DNA from: CAYVOX01 sp964453035
GTDB taxonomy: Bacteria > Chloroflexota > Anaerolineae > Anaerolineales > Anaerolineaceae
Direction: 5' to 3'
Length of the DNA stretch: 9,111 nucleotides
Assembly: GCA_964453035.1 (NCBI GenBank)
Contig: CAYVOX010000132.1
Span: 1 to 9,111 of the forward strand
Below the pieces are notes generated by a model that was not told the DNA's origin, did no database searches, and saw only the letters and a program-made list of their open reading frames with translations. Within the stretch, counting starts at the first letter, position 1. The number at the start of each line of letters is the position of its first letter. This document shows, piece after piece, positions 1-6,805 of this stretch. The position numbers were made by a program, and so were the translations under genes.

Positions 1-902
1 TTAACCCGGTCTCCGGGCTGACCAACGCCGAGTGGGTTCGCCAGCGCTTTGAAGCTATCTTTGGCAAAGCCGGCTGGACGACCTCAATCTATACCACTAC
101 CGGCGCCGAATCGATTGCGGAGGTGGTCCAACAGGCGCTGGCTGAGGGCGTTTCTATGGTAGCGGCTGCCGGCGGCGATGGCACCATCACTGAGGTAGCC
201 AGCGCCCTGGCCTTCACCAGCGTGCCGCTCGGCATCATCCCCACCGGCACCTGGAACGCCCTGGCGCACAACCTGGGTATCCCCATCCTGATTGAAGAAG
301 CCATCCACCTGCTCACCCTGCCACACCGCCAGGCGTCCCTGGATGCGCTTAAAATTGGCGAGCGCCACTACCTGCTCAACGTGGGCATCGGCCTCAGTTC
401 CTCCATCATGCAAAGCACTCGCCGCCATCAAAAGCGGCGCTACGGCTTTCTGGCTTATTTTGGCAACCTCATCGTCCAGGCCTCCGGGCTGCGCCTGCGA
501 TCCCTCAAGGTGGAGGTAGATGGCGTCGAACACCGTGTCAAGGCCTCCGAACTGATGGTGGTCAACAGCAGCATCATCGGCCTCGGCGAGCTGCCCACCG
601 TGCTGGATATCCACCCCGGCGACGGTAAAGTTGAAATCATCGCCATCAGCGCGCCCACCTTCTGGGGCCTGCTCCGGATTGGCCTGCGCTTTCTGGTGGG
701 CCGGCGCAAGAAAACCCCCGGCTTCATCTCCTTCACCGCCTCTCGCAGCATCATCATCCGCACCCCCAAACGTCTGGTGGTTGAGGCCGATGGCGATATC
801 ATCGGGCACACCCCCGTCGAAATTCACCTGGTGCCTTCCGCGGTACAGGTCATCGTCCCGGAAAAGCCCTCCCCCCTGCGTGGAATTGCGCTGTTTCAAT
901 GA
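1..902 (+). CDS. Diacylglycerol/lipid kinase family protein (YegS/DagK type), 5'-truncated by window edge
   Basis: Lipid kinases of this family transfer phosphate from ATP to diacylglycerol or related lipids at the inner face of the membrane. The reading frame is open from base 3, about 299 residues, and lacks its start. The first visible residues are NPVSG, the N-terminal nucleotide-loop motif of the DAGK catalytic domain, so probably only a few residues are missing. GGDGT follows at visible residues 57-61, then the stretch GIIPTGTWNALAHNLGIP (77-94), matching the family's PxGTxN block. The C-terminal part carries VEADGD and a tP..i.lvP.a..viVP pattern typical of the second beta-domain. The gene ends with TGA at 900-902, 36 bases before the next plus-strand gene. 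The family is clear; the lipid substrate cannot be told. Some members act on other lipids such as sphingoid bases. Confidence 0.88.
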   Translation, partial: NPVSGLTNAEWVRQRFEAIFGKAGWTTSIYTTTGAESIAEVVQQALAEGVSMVAAAGGDGTITEVASALAFTSVPLGIIPTGTWNALAHNLGIPILIEEAIHLLTLPHRQASLDALKIGERHYLLNVGIGLSSSIMQSTRRHQKRRYGFLAYFGNLIVQASGLRLRSLKVEVDGVEHRVKASELMVVNSSIIGLGELPTVLDIHPGDGKVEIIAISAPTFWGLLRIGLRFLVGRRKKTPGFISFTASRSIIIRTPKRLVVEADGDIIGHTPVEIHLVPSAVQVIVPEKPSPLRGIALFQ

Positions 903-906
903 TAAA

Positions 907-940
907 ATAGGGCAAATTTCCGCTCAACGAGTTGCCCTAT
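907..940 (+). promoter_or_regulatory. Inverted repeat (9-bp arms) over the start codon of the next gene, with a possible -10 box
   Basis: Bases 907-915 (ATAGGGCAA) and 932-940 (TTGCCCTAT) are perfect reverse complements with a 16-base loop. The right arm covers the first two bases of the ATG at 939-941. TAAAAT at 903-908 differs from the consensus -10 at one position, but I find no convincing -35 at the right spacing. There is no T-run after the stem, so it does not look like an intrinsic terminator for the lipid kinase gene. It could be a translational hairpin hiding the start codon, an operator, or chance. Confidence 0.45.
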
Positions 941-1571
941 GCTTGAAGATTGCCTCACCCCCGCCCAGCGCGCCGCCTTCGCCAGCCTCACCAGCCCGGT
1001 TAAAATCCAGGCCTTTCTGGATAGCATCCCCTACCGCCCCGAGGATGAATACCTCTCCCCGCTGCGCTCCTTCCAGCACGGCAAGGCGCACTGCTTTGAC
1101 GGCGGCCTGCTGGCTGCCGCCGCCCTGCGCCGCCTGGGCTACCCGCCCGTCATCGTCCAGTTGCAGCCCGAAGCCGATGACGACCACATCCTGGCAGTTT
1201 TCAAACGCCACGGCTGCTGGGGCGCGGTTGGTAAATCCAACTACGTCGGCCTGCGCTACCGCGATCCCATCTACCGCACCCTGCGCGAACTGGTCATGTC
1301 GTACTTTGAGGATTTCTACAACCTGGAGTACCTCAAATCCCTGCGCGGTTATGCTTACCCCCTGGACCTGCGCCGCTTTGACCGCTACGACTGGGAGTGT
1401 CAGGATGACGGCGCCGACCGCATCTGGAAGCATCTGCCGGCAGTGCGCAAAGTCTGGCTGCTCACGCCGCAGCAAATCGCCGAGCTGCCCCCCATTGATG
1501 AGCGCTCTTACCGCGGCGGGATGCTCGGTACCGACCCGGCGGGCGTCTATGACCCGGCCAAACACCGCTAA
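939..1571 (+). CDS. Hypothetical protein with probable transglutaminase-like core
   Basis: The product has 210 residues with no signal peptide or membrane segment, so it is probably cytoplasmic. The segment CFDGGLLAAAALRRLGYPP (residues 52-70) has the shape of a transglutaminase-like active-site helix: a Cys at its N-terminus followed by a helix ending in LRxLGxP. A strand and an acidic loop then lead to His83 (DDDHILAVF) and a Gly/Trp-rich strand ending at Asn101, with Asp109 after it. This gives a plausible Cys52-His83-Asn/Asp triad. That is a pattern reading and not a database match, so the catalytic function (peptidase, amidase or none) is open. The C-terminal third is rich in Tyr, Arg and Asp and I do not recognise it. 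ATG 939 is the first start in frame; it has almost no Shine-Dalgarno (only GAG at 929-931) and is overlapped by an inverted repeat. It could be co-transcribed with the lipid kinase gene 36 bases upstream. Confidence 0.75.
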   Translation: MLEDCLTPAQRAAFASLTSPVKIQAFLDSIPYRPEDEYLSPLRSFQHGKAHCFDGGLLAAAALRRLGYPPVIVQLQPEADDDHILAVFKRHGCWGAVGKSNYVGLRYRDPIYRTLRELVMSYFEDFYNLEYLKSLRGYAYPLDLRRFDRYDWECQDDGADRIWKHLPAVRKVWLLTPQQIAELPPIDERSYRGGMLGTDPAGVYDPAKHR

Positions 1572-1572
1572 A

Positions 1573-1672
1573 NNNNNNNNNNNNNNNNNNNNNNNNNNNN
1601 NNNNNNNNNNNNNNNNNNNNNNNNNNNNNNNNNNNNNNNNNNNNNNNNNNNNNNNNNNNNNNNNNNNNNNNN
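1573..1672. other. Assembly gap (100 N)
   Basis: Exactly 100 N, the customary filler for a gap of unknown size. It starts one base after the stop codon of the transglutaminase-like gene and swallows the 3' end of the convergent permease gene. That permease lacks about 50 residues compared with a usual length near 300, so at least some 150 bases of coding sequence are probably missing. Any terminator between the two convergent genes is also lost. Confidence 0.98.
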
Positions 1673-2406
1673 GCCACAATGGAAGCCGGCAGATGCCCCA
1701 GCGCATACCCCACCGAAAAATAACCCGTCACCTGCGAGACCAATCCCGCCCCCAGGAAAGCCAAGTAAGTGGTCAGCGGATAGCCCGTTAGCGGCAGGCC
1801 CAGCAAAGCAATTGTCCCCAGCAGCACCAGCGAGGCCGAAGCCACCGCCGTCCAGATATACGCCAGGGTAGCCATATGCCGCCGCGCCTGCTGCGTGACC
1901 AGAAAATACGCCGCGTAGAACACGCTGGAGAGCAAAGCCAGCCCGTCCCCACCGAACAGTTCAGCGTTGAGCGCCAGGCTGTTGCCAAAAACCAGCACCG
2001 CCCCCACCAGCGTCAAGCCCAGTCCCACCCAGAAGATCCGGCGCAGCTTCTCGCGCCACCACAACCAGGCAAACAACGCCACCCACAGCGGCGCGATGTT
2101 GTTCAACAGCGTGGCGTTAGCCACGCGGGTTTGCGAAAGGGCGGTGTAGAGCGTCCCATGGTCCAGCGCAATCAACACCCCGCCCAGCACCGCCAGCGGC
2201 AGCCAGCGTCGGTTCAACCCCTCCCCTTTGAGGGTTTGCCGCCAGAAAAACGGGCTCACCGCCAGCGTGGCAATGGCCATGCGGTAAAACGCCATCACCG
2301 GGCCGGGCGCATTGGCCCAGCGCGCAAAAATCGCGGAAAGGCTCAGCGCAAGCACCCCCGCCAGCAGGCCAAGATAGGGCAAAATGGGTTTTTCGGGTTT
2401 GACCAA
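1673..2406 (-). CDS. EamA/DMT-superfamily permease, 3' end lost in the assembly gap
   Basis: EamA (DMT, drug/metabolite transporter) proteins are inner-membrane carriers with ten helices in two homologous five-helix halves. They export or import small metabolites such as amino acids. Visible are 244 residues with about eight hydrophobic segments (near 10-28, 36-54, 69-87, 95-115, 124-141, 154-172, 181-203, 212-235). The first half is complete and the second lacks roughly helices 9 and 10. MAFYRMAIATLAVSPFFW (residues 38-55) is the typical FxR..hA helix 2, and the NNIAPLWVALFAWL segment (102-115) is a typical helix 4. The start is TTG at 2404-2406: a TGA lies four codons upstream in frame, and a GAGG Shine-Dalgarno (plus 2414-2417) sits 7 bases before the TTG. 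It is divergent from abfA. The substrate is unknown; arabinose or amino acid efflux would be guesswork. Confidence 0.85.
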
Positions 2407-2428
2407 TGGGAATCCTCATCAACGAATG

Positions 2429-2454
2429 GGCGGCGCTGATTATAACACGCCGCC
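2429..2454 (-). promoter_or_regulatory. Extended -10 promoter of the permease gene inside a GC-rich inverted repeat
   Basis: Read on the minus strand, 2447-2439 is TGTTATAAT: a perfect TATAAT with the TGn extension, about 33 bases before the TTG start of the permease. No good -35 is visible, which is common for extended -10 promoters. The box is framed by a perfect 7-bp inverted repeat, GGCGGCG (2429-2435) and CGCCGCC (2448-2454), with a 12-base spacer that holds the -10. A dyad centred on the -10 is a natural repressor-operator layout, but it could also be chance in GC-rich DNA. Confidence 0.55.
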
Positions 2455-2471
2455 TTTGGCGCAAACGAATG

Positions 2472-2506
2472 TAAAATGAGGGTAATCCCTCAATCCCGGA
2501 GGCCTC
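2472..2506 (+). promoter_or_regulatory. abfA leader: possible -10, small hairpin, and strong Shine-Dalgarno
   Basis: TAAAAT at 2472-2477 could be a -10 for abfA, without a clear -35. It is followed by GAGGG (2478-2482), TAAT, CCCTC (2487-2491), a perfect 5-bp hairpin. The Shine-Dalgarno GGAGG (2498-2502) lies 4 bases before ATG 2507, within the palindrome GAGGCCTC (2499-2506). CCTC at 2488-2491 can pair either back to the upstream GAGG or forward to the GAGG of the Shine-Dalgarno. The ribosome site is convincing and decides the start; the promoter is tentative. Confidence 0.45.
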
Positions 2507-4012
2507 ATGGCAAAAAAAGCCACCTTCACCCTGCACCCTGATTTTCAAATTGCCCCGGTTGACCCGCGCCTCTACGGGTCATTCATCGAGCACCTCGGAC
2601 GCGCCGTTTACGGCGGCATCTACCAGCCCGGCCACCCCACCGCCAATCCGCGCGGCTTCCGCCAGGACGTGCTCGACCTGATTCGCGGCGCGGATGTGCC
2701 CATCGTGCGCTACCCGGGCGGCAATTTCGTCTCCGGCTACAACTGGGAAGACGGCATCGGCCCGCAATCTCAGCGCCCGCGCCGCGCTGAACTGGCCTGG
2801 AATTCCATCGAAACCAACCAGTTCGGCACAGATGAATTCATCGCCTGGTGCCGTGAGGCCAACACCAGCCCCATGCTGGCGGTCAACCTGGGCACCGGCA
2901 CCCCCGAGAGCGCCCGCAACCTGGTGGAGTACTGCAATTTCCCCTCCGGCACTGCCCTGAGCGACCTGCGTATCAAAAACGGCAGCCCGCAACCCCACGC
3001 CGTCAAAGTGTGGTGCCTGGGCAACGAGATGGACGGTCCCTGGCAAATTGGGCACAAAACCGCCGATGAGTACGGCCGCGCCGCCCAGGAAGCCGCCAAA
3101 ATGATGAAGTGGGTTGACCCATCCATTGAACTGGTGGCCTGCGGCAGCTCGCACCGCGGCATGCCCACCTACCCCGTCTGGGATATGACCGTTCTCGACC
3201 ACACCTACGACCACGTGGATTACCTCTCGCTGCACACCTACTTCGGCAATGCCGAAGGTGACACTCCCCACTTCCTGGCGCGCTCCATCGGCATGGAGGC
3301 CTTCATCCGCGAGGTGATTGCCACCTGCGATTACATTAAAGCCAAAAAGCGCAGCCGTAAAACCATCCACCTCTCCTTCGATGAGTGGAACGTCTGGTTT
3401 CATTCCCACCAGCAGGATAAGACCATCGAACCCTGGAGCGTGGCGCCGCCCCTGCTGGAAGATGTGTACACCCTCGAAGATGCCCTGGTGGTCGGCTGCA
3501 TGCTGCTCACCCTGCTCAACCACGCCGACCGGGTAAAAATTGCCTGCCTGGCCCAGTTGGTTAACGTGATTGCCCCCATCATGACCAGCAACGACGGCTC
3601 CGCCTGGCGACAGACCATCTACTGGCCTTTCGCCCAGGCTTCCCGCTACGGGCGCGGAAGCGTGCTCGACCTCAAAATGGACGGCCCCACCTACCCGGAT
3701 AAGGAATTTGGGGATGTACCCTGCGTGTCAGCCGCTGCAGTGCGCGACCCGCAGCAGGGAACACTCACGCTCTTTGCGGTGAACCGCCACCAGAGCGAAG
3801 AAGTGCTCCTGCAGGTCAACTTACGCGCCTTCCCCGCCGCGCGCCTGTTGCAGATGATCGCGCTGCAAGGGTTTGATCTGCAAGCAGCCAACACCCGCTC
3901 CAACCCAAGCAAGGTGGCTCCCACCGAGGTTAATCAGGCCGTCGTCGAGGATGGCTTCCTGCACGCCGCGCTCCACCCCCTGTCCTGGAACGTCATTCGG
4001 TTGAGCGCTTGA
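2507..4012 (+). CDS. abfA: Intracellular alpha-L-arabinofuranosidase, glycoside hydrolase family 51
   Basis: GH51 enzymes release non-reducing-end alpha-L-arabinofuranosyl units from arabinan, arabinoxylan or arabino-oligosaccharides with retention of configuration. The 501 residues match the well-known bacterial AbfA length (about 500). The (beta/alpha)8 barrel runs from about residue 20 to 380, followed by a C-terminal beta-sandwich domain. Diagnostic segments are YGSFIEHLGRAVYGGIY (23-39), VRYPGGNFVSGYNWEDGIGP (67-86), VWCLGNEMDGPWQIGH (168-183) with acid/base Glu174, and LSFDEWNVW (289-297) with nucleophile Glu293. These positions sit almost exactly where the Geobacillus AbfA pair (E175/E294) lies. 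There is no signal peptide, so it should act in the cytoplasm on imported oligosaccharides. No sugar transporter or arabinose pathway gene is nearby; it appears to be a single-gene unit. The start has a GGAGG 4 bases upstream. It ends just before a shared bidirectional terminator. Confidence 0.96.
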   Translation: MAKKATFTLHPDFQIAPVDPRLYGSFIEHLGRAVYGGIYQPGHPTANPRGFRQDVLDLIRGADVPIVRYPGGNFVSGYNWEDGIGPQSQRPRRAELAWNSIETNQFGTDEFIAWCREANTSPMLAVNLGTGTPESARNLVEYCNFPSGTALSDLRIKNGSPQPHAVKVWCLGNEMDGPWQIGHKTADEYGRAAQEAAKMMKWVDPSIELVACGSSHRGMPTYPVWDMTVLDHTYDHVDYLSLHTYFGNAEGDTPHFLARSIGMEAFIREVIATCDYIKAKKRSRKTIHLSFDEWNVWFHSHQQDKTIEPWSVAPPLLEDVYTLEDALVVGCMLLTLLNHADRVKIACLAQLVNVIAPIMTSNDGSAWRQTIYWPFAQASRYGRGSVLDLKMDGPTYPDKEFGDVPCVSAAAVRDPQQGTLTLFAVNRHQSEEVLLQVNLRAFPAARLLQMIALQGFDLQAANTRSNPSKVAPTEVNQAVVEDGFLHAALHPLSWNVIRLSA

Positions 4013-4035
4013 TGCTGTAATGGGTGAAAATGAGT

Positions 4036-4065
4036 AAAAAAAGAGCGAGGCTAATAGCCTCGCTC
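4036..4065 (-). terminator. Intrinsic terminator of the five-gene unit, probably bidirectional
   Basis: GAGCGAGGC (4043-4051), loop TAATA, GCCTCGCTC (4057-4065): a perfect 9-bp stem with a 5-base loop. On the minus strand it is followed at once by seven T (plus-strand A7 at 4036-4042), a textbook rho-independent terminator. The TAG stop of the 2-hydroxyacid dehydrogenase (4053-4051) lies across the loop and stem, so the terminator is partly coding. On the plus strand the stem comes 30 bases after the abfA stop, with only a weak CGTTT behind it, so it may also stop abfA transcripts with lower efficiency. Confidence 0.88.
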
Positions 4066-5073
4066 CGTTTCGTACTGGTTCAACAGCGGCAGCCCGCCCG
4101 CGTAGCGTTTGAGGTTTTCGGCAAACAACTCCGCCGCTCGCTCCAGGTACCTGGGACTGATTCCAGCCACGTGCGGCGAAATGAGCACATTCGGCATCTT
4201 CCACAACGGGCTGGAAGACGGCAGCGGCTCTTCGCTGAACACATCCAGCCCGGCGCCGGCAATGCGCTTTTCCTGCAGTGCCTGCAGCAGCGCCGTCGGG
4301 TCCACCACGTTGCCGCGGCCAATATCAACCAGGTATGCGCCCGGTTTCATCGCCGCAAACGCCTCCGCGTTGAAGATGCCGCGCGTGGCGGGCGTCAGCG
4401 GCAGGGCCACCACCACAAAATCGCAATCCTTAATCATGGATTTCATCGCCTGGATGGGATACAGGCGCACGAACAGGTCGCCGTCCACATCCCCCATCCC
4501 CTGGATGGTGTACCCCACATCCTTTGGCTGCATCACATCGCGCTTGGCTGCCAGCACGCACGCGCCAAACGGCAGCAGCAGCCGGGCTAACTCGCGCCCG
4601 ATGGAGCCATACCCGACGATTCCCACCGTCGAATCGCGCAGTTCCAGCGGGCTAAAGCGCTCAGCGCGGTCGCGAGGCCACTCCGCGCGCGCCTGGAAGA
4701 CCCACATCTCAGGTAAATGGTGACCCAGCGCCAGCATCATCATCAGGGCATGCTCCGCCGCCTGCGGCGCAGCTGCCCCGCTCAGCGTGGTCACCATTAA
4801 TCCCACTTTTTGCACCAGCGGTGACTCCACCGCAAAATCAATACCCGCATAATGAAATTGCAGCCAGCGCAGATTGGGAACCTGAGCCGGTTGCGGCAGC
4901 ACCCGGTCGGTATAGAGCACCTCGGTGCGCGCCCAAACCTCGGCGGGAATATCATCCAGCCGCCGGGCAGGCATTACATTGAGATGCAACCGCCCGGAAG
5001 CCTCCTCAAGGCGCCTGGTCTGCGCCTCGTTGAACGGAATGGTGCATAAAACCTCAATCGCCTGCTCCGCCAT
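4051..5073 (-). CDS. D-isomer-specific 2-hydroxyacid dehydrogenase, NAD(P)-dependent
   Basis: Enzymes of this family reversibly reduce 2-oxo acids to (R)-2-hydroxy acids in the cytoplasm. The protein has 340 residues. The N-terminal half of the substrate domain contains WLQFHYAGID (70-79). The Rossmann motif GYGSIG (154-159) begins the cofactor domain. The catalytic set is in place: Arg253 in DIGRGNVVD, Glu282 in FSEEPLP, and His301 in SPHVAG. The acidic residue that usually ends the second cofactor strand and selects NAD is missing; the segment reads LAAKRD (174-179), which may favour NADP(H). A slightly long linker (about 180-206) separates this from the next conserved helix. The ATG abuts the TAA of the upstream CoA-transferase gene with no space, so translation is probably coupled; only a distant AAAGGA is seen as ribosome site. 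The substrate is open: 2-oxoglutarate would fit the neighbours, but glyoxylate, hydroxypyruvate or phenylpyruvate are possible. Confidence 0.9.
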   Translation of the reverse strand: MAEQAIEVLCTIPFNEAQTRRLEEASGRLHLNVMPARRLDDIPAEVWARTEVLYTDRVLPQPAQVPNLRWLQFHYAGIDFAVESPLVQKVGLMVTTLSGAAAPQAAEHALMMMLALGHHLPEMWVFQARAEWPRDRAERFSPLELRDSTVGIVGYGSIGRELARLLLPFGACVLAAKRDVMQPKDVGYTIQGMGDVDGDLFVRLYPIQAMKSMIKDCDFVVVALPLTPATRGIFNAEAFAAMKPGAYLVDIGRGNVVDPTALLQALQEKRIAGAGLDVFSEEPLPSSSPLWKMPNVLISPHVAGISPRYLERAAELFAENLKRYAGGLPLLNQYETERGY

Positions 5074-5838
5074 TTAGATATAAATCCTTTCCGGGTCCAA
5101 TTCCTCGCGCAGGATGCGCAGTTCATCCGCGCTGGGCGGCAGGGTGCGCTCCACAGAAGAAGCAACCCTCAGCGCCCAGCCGGTATTGGCCTGCACCTGT
5201 TCCACCGTCACGCCCGGGTGCAGCGCGGTGAGCACCAGCTCGCCCGTCTCATCCGGGCTGAGGATGCCCAGGTCCGTCACCACCGCCTGCGGCCCGCCGC
5301 CGCGCAGCCCCAGCGCCTGGCGCTCACCCTTGCCGCCGATAAAACCCGCCGAGGTGGCAAAATCCACCTTTTCCGGGAAGCGCCGCTTCTGGTGCGGGGT
5401 GATGATATAGCAGCGGTTGGCCCACGCTGCAATTTCCTGCGAGCCGCCCGAGCCCGGCAATCGGATTTTGGGATGGGCGTAATCGCCAATCACCGTGGCA
5501 TTGATATTGCCAAAGCGGTCAATCTGCGCGCCGCCTAAAAAGCCCACGTCCACGTTTCCGCGCTGCAAATACAGCGTAAAAATATCGTACATGCTGCACA
5601 CGCCGCTGGCGCCGCTCACCAGCGTGGGATCGCCTATCGAAAGCGGCAGCCGCGCCGGGCGCGCCCCGATCACCCCCGCCTCGTAAATCATCAGCAGGTT
5701 GGGGGCGTGCGTCCGGCGCGCCAGGTTGCACGCCAGGTTGGGCAGCCCCACCCCCACAAACACCACGTCACCATCCCGCAGCATGCGCGCCGCGTTGATG
5801 GTCATCAATTCAGAAGAGGTTAAGGATTGTTCACTCAT
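5074..5838 (-). CDS. Family I CoA-transferase, beta subunit (glutaconate CoA-transferase B-like)
   Basis: With the alpha subunit encoded just upstream, it should move CoA between carboxylic acids through a glutamyl-CoA thioester. The 254 residues are close to the 266 of Acidaminococcus GctB as I recall it, and share its landmarks: VGVGLPNLA (28-36), the catalytic-Glu block IYEAGVIG (51-58) with Glu53 at the place of GctB Glu54, LGGAQIDRFGNIN (101-113), IGDYAHPKIRLPGSGG (117-132), KRRFPEKVDF (151-160) and the C-terminal REELDPERIYI. Keeping the Glu argues for a true transferase over the IpdAB-type ring-cleaving hydrolases, which are reported to lack it. The ATG at 5838 is 61 bases after the alpha-subunit stop, with a weak GGA 7 bases upstream. 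The natural acyl substrate cannot be read from sequence alone. Confidence 0.92.
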   Translation of the reverse strand: MSEQSLTSSELMTINAARMLRDGDVVFVGVGLPNLACNLARRTHAPNLLMIYEAGVIGARPARLPLSIGDPTLVSGASGVCSMYDIFTLYLQRGNVDVGFLGGAQIDRFGNINATVIGDYAHPKIRLPGSGGSQEIAAWANRCYIITPHQKRRFPEKVDFATSAGFIGGKGERQALGLRGGGPQAVVTDLGILSPDETGELVLTALHPGVTVEQVQANTGWALRVASSVERTLPPSADELRILREELDPERIYI

Positions 5839-5899
5839 GATTTTATCCAGGTTCGGATGCCTTTCAATGCACAGGGTTCAAAGTACCGGAGTCATCGGC

Positions 5900-6805
5900 C
5901 TAATATTCGCCGTAATCCACCAGCGCAGCCGGGCGCGGTTTGACGCGCAGCCGCGCGTGCACTGCCTCGCCCAGATGCTGCCAGTAGGCTGCCCGGTCGG
6001 GCATGCCGTAAACCCACTCGTCCAAATAGGCCTGCACCGCCGCGCGCGATTCGCTGATTTTATCCCACGCCAGGTAGAATGGGTTATCGCGGTCGTAATA
6101 GCCCTGCGTGTACGAAGGATGCGCGCAGAACGGCACATGCACCACCGCATCCACCTTGAAACCGGGAATCAGCGTGCGGTTGGGATCGGAACGGATGACC
6201 GCCTCGTCCACAATTTCCTCCGCGGTGATGATGACCCGCTTTGAGGCAAACGCCACCTCTTTTTGCTCGCCAATGATGCCCCAGATGTGCGCGTTGCCGC
6301 TGGCATCCGCTCGTTGCACATGCACAATCGCCACATCCGGCAGTAGCGGCGGCACCGCAATCACTTCCCTGCCGCTGTAGGGGTCAGCCACCCGGCGGAT
6401 GGAGGGATTATTCTGTTCCAGGTGCGTCGCGCCGGTCGGGTTCATCGGGATGAAAGGCAAACCGGCTGCCCCCGCCTGCAAACGGCTGATCATCCCAAAG
6501 TGTGAATACTCCTCCCACTCCAGCCGCCCCGCTTCGATCTCCTCGCGCAAAATGCGCAGCGACCCCACCCCTGGGTTGCCCATGTACGAGAAAATCACCT
6601 TGCGGGCGCACCCGGCAGCCACCATCTGGTCGTAGATAAGGTCGGGCGTGGCCCGCGCCAGCACCAGGTCCTTGCGCCCCTGGCGAATCATCTCATGCCC
6701 GGCTGCAAAAGGAATCAGGTGGGTAAACCCGGCGCAATAAACGCAGTCGCCGTCGTTCACCAGGCGGGCAATGGCTTCATTCAATGTGCAGCGTTTATCA
6801 ATCAT
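5900..6805 (-). CDS. Family I CoA-transferase, alpha subunit (glutaconate CoA-transferase A-like)
   Basis: This is the partner of the beta subunit that follows it; the two form the active enzyme. The protein has 301 residues against about 320 for Acidaminococcus GctA. Recognisable blocks are the N-terminal VNDGDCVYCAGFTHLIPFAA (16-35), a central EEYSHFGM (98-105) and AGLPFIP (114-120), EVIAVPPLLPDVAIVHVQRA (147-166), ASGNAHIWG (168-176), and the C-terminal pair AHPS (228-231) and YDRDNPF (237-243), which closely follow GctA. The ATG overlaps the TGA of the membrane-protein gene as ATGA (6802-6805). Its ribosome site GAGGAAGG (plus 6815-6822) lies within the Lys/Glu/Gly codons of that gene's tail, so translation is probably coupled. 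GctA-like is the best match in my memory; IpdA-like steroid-degradation proteins are the main alternative. Confidence 0.92.
   Translation of the reverse strand: MIDKRCTLNEAIARLVNDGDCVYCAGFTHLIPFAAGHEMIRQGRKDLVLARATPDLIYDQMVAAGCARKVIFSYMGNPGVGSLRILREEIEAGRLEWEEYSHFGMISRLQAGAAGLPFIPMNPTGATHLEQNNPSIRRVADPYSGREVIAVPPLLPDVAIVHVQRADASGNAHIWGIIGEQKEVAFASKRVIITAEEIVDEAVIRSDPNRTLIPGFKVDAVVHVPFCAHPSYTQGYYDRDNPFYLAWDKISESRAAVQAYLDEWVYGMPDRAAYWQHLGEAVHARLRVKPRPAALVDYGEY

Noticed and set aside
84..899. Long minus-strand open frame opposite the lipid kinase
   Set aside because: It mirrors a gene with clear family motifs; its composition (Gly, Asp, Gln, Ala) is what the antisense of GC-rich coding DNA gives.
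1462..1672. Continuation of the permease frame through the N run into the antisense of the transglutaminase-like gene
   Set aside because: The frame across unknown bases has no meaning; the sequence left of the gap has no transporter character and belongs to the other gene.
631..1791. Plus-strand open frame spanning the lipid kinase end, the next gene and the gap
   Set aside because: Wrong frame for both real genes and crosses N; Ser/Pro/Arg-rich composition typical of a shifted GC-rich frame.
2579..3523. Minus-strand open frame of about 314 codons opposite abfA
   Set aside because: It lies fully within a convincing GH51 gene and shows no domain features; high-GC genes often leave the opposite strand open.
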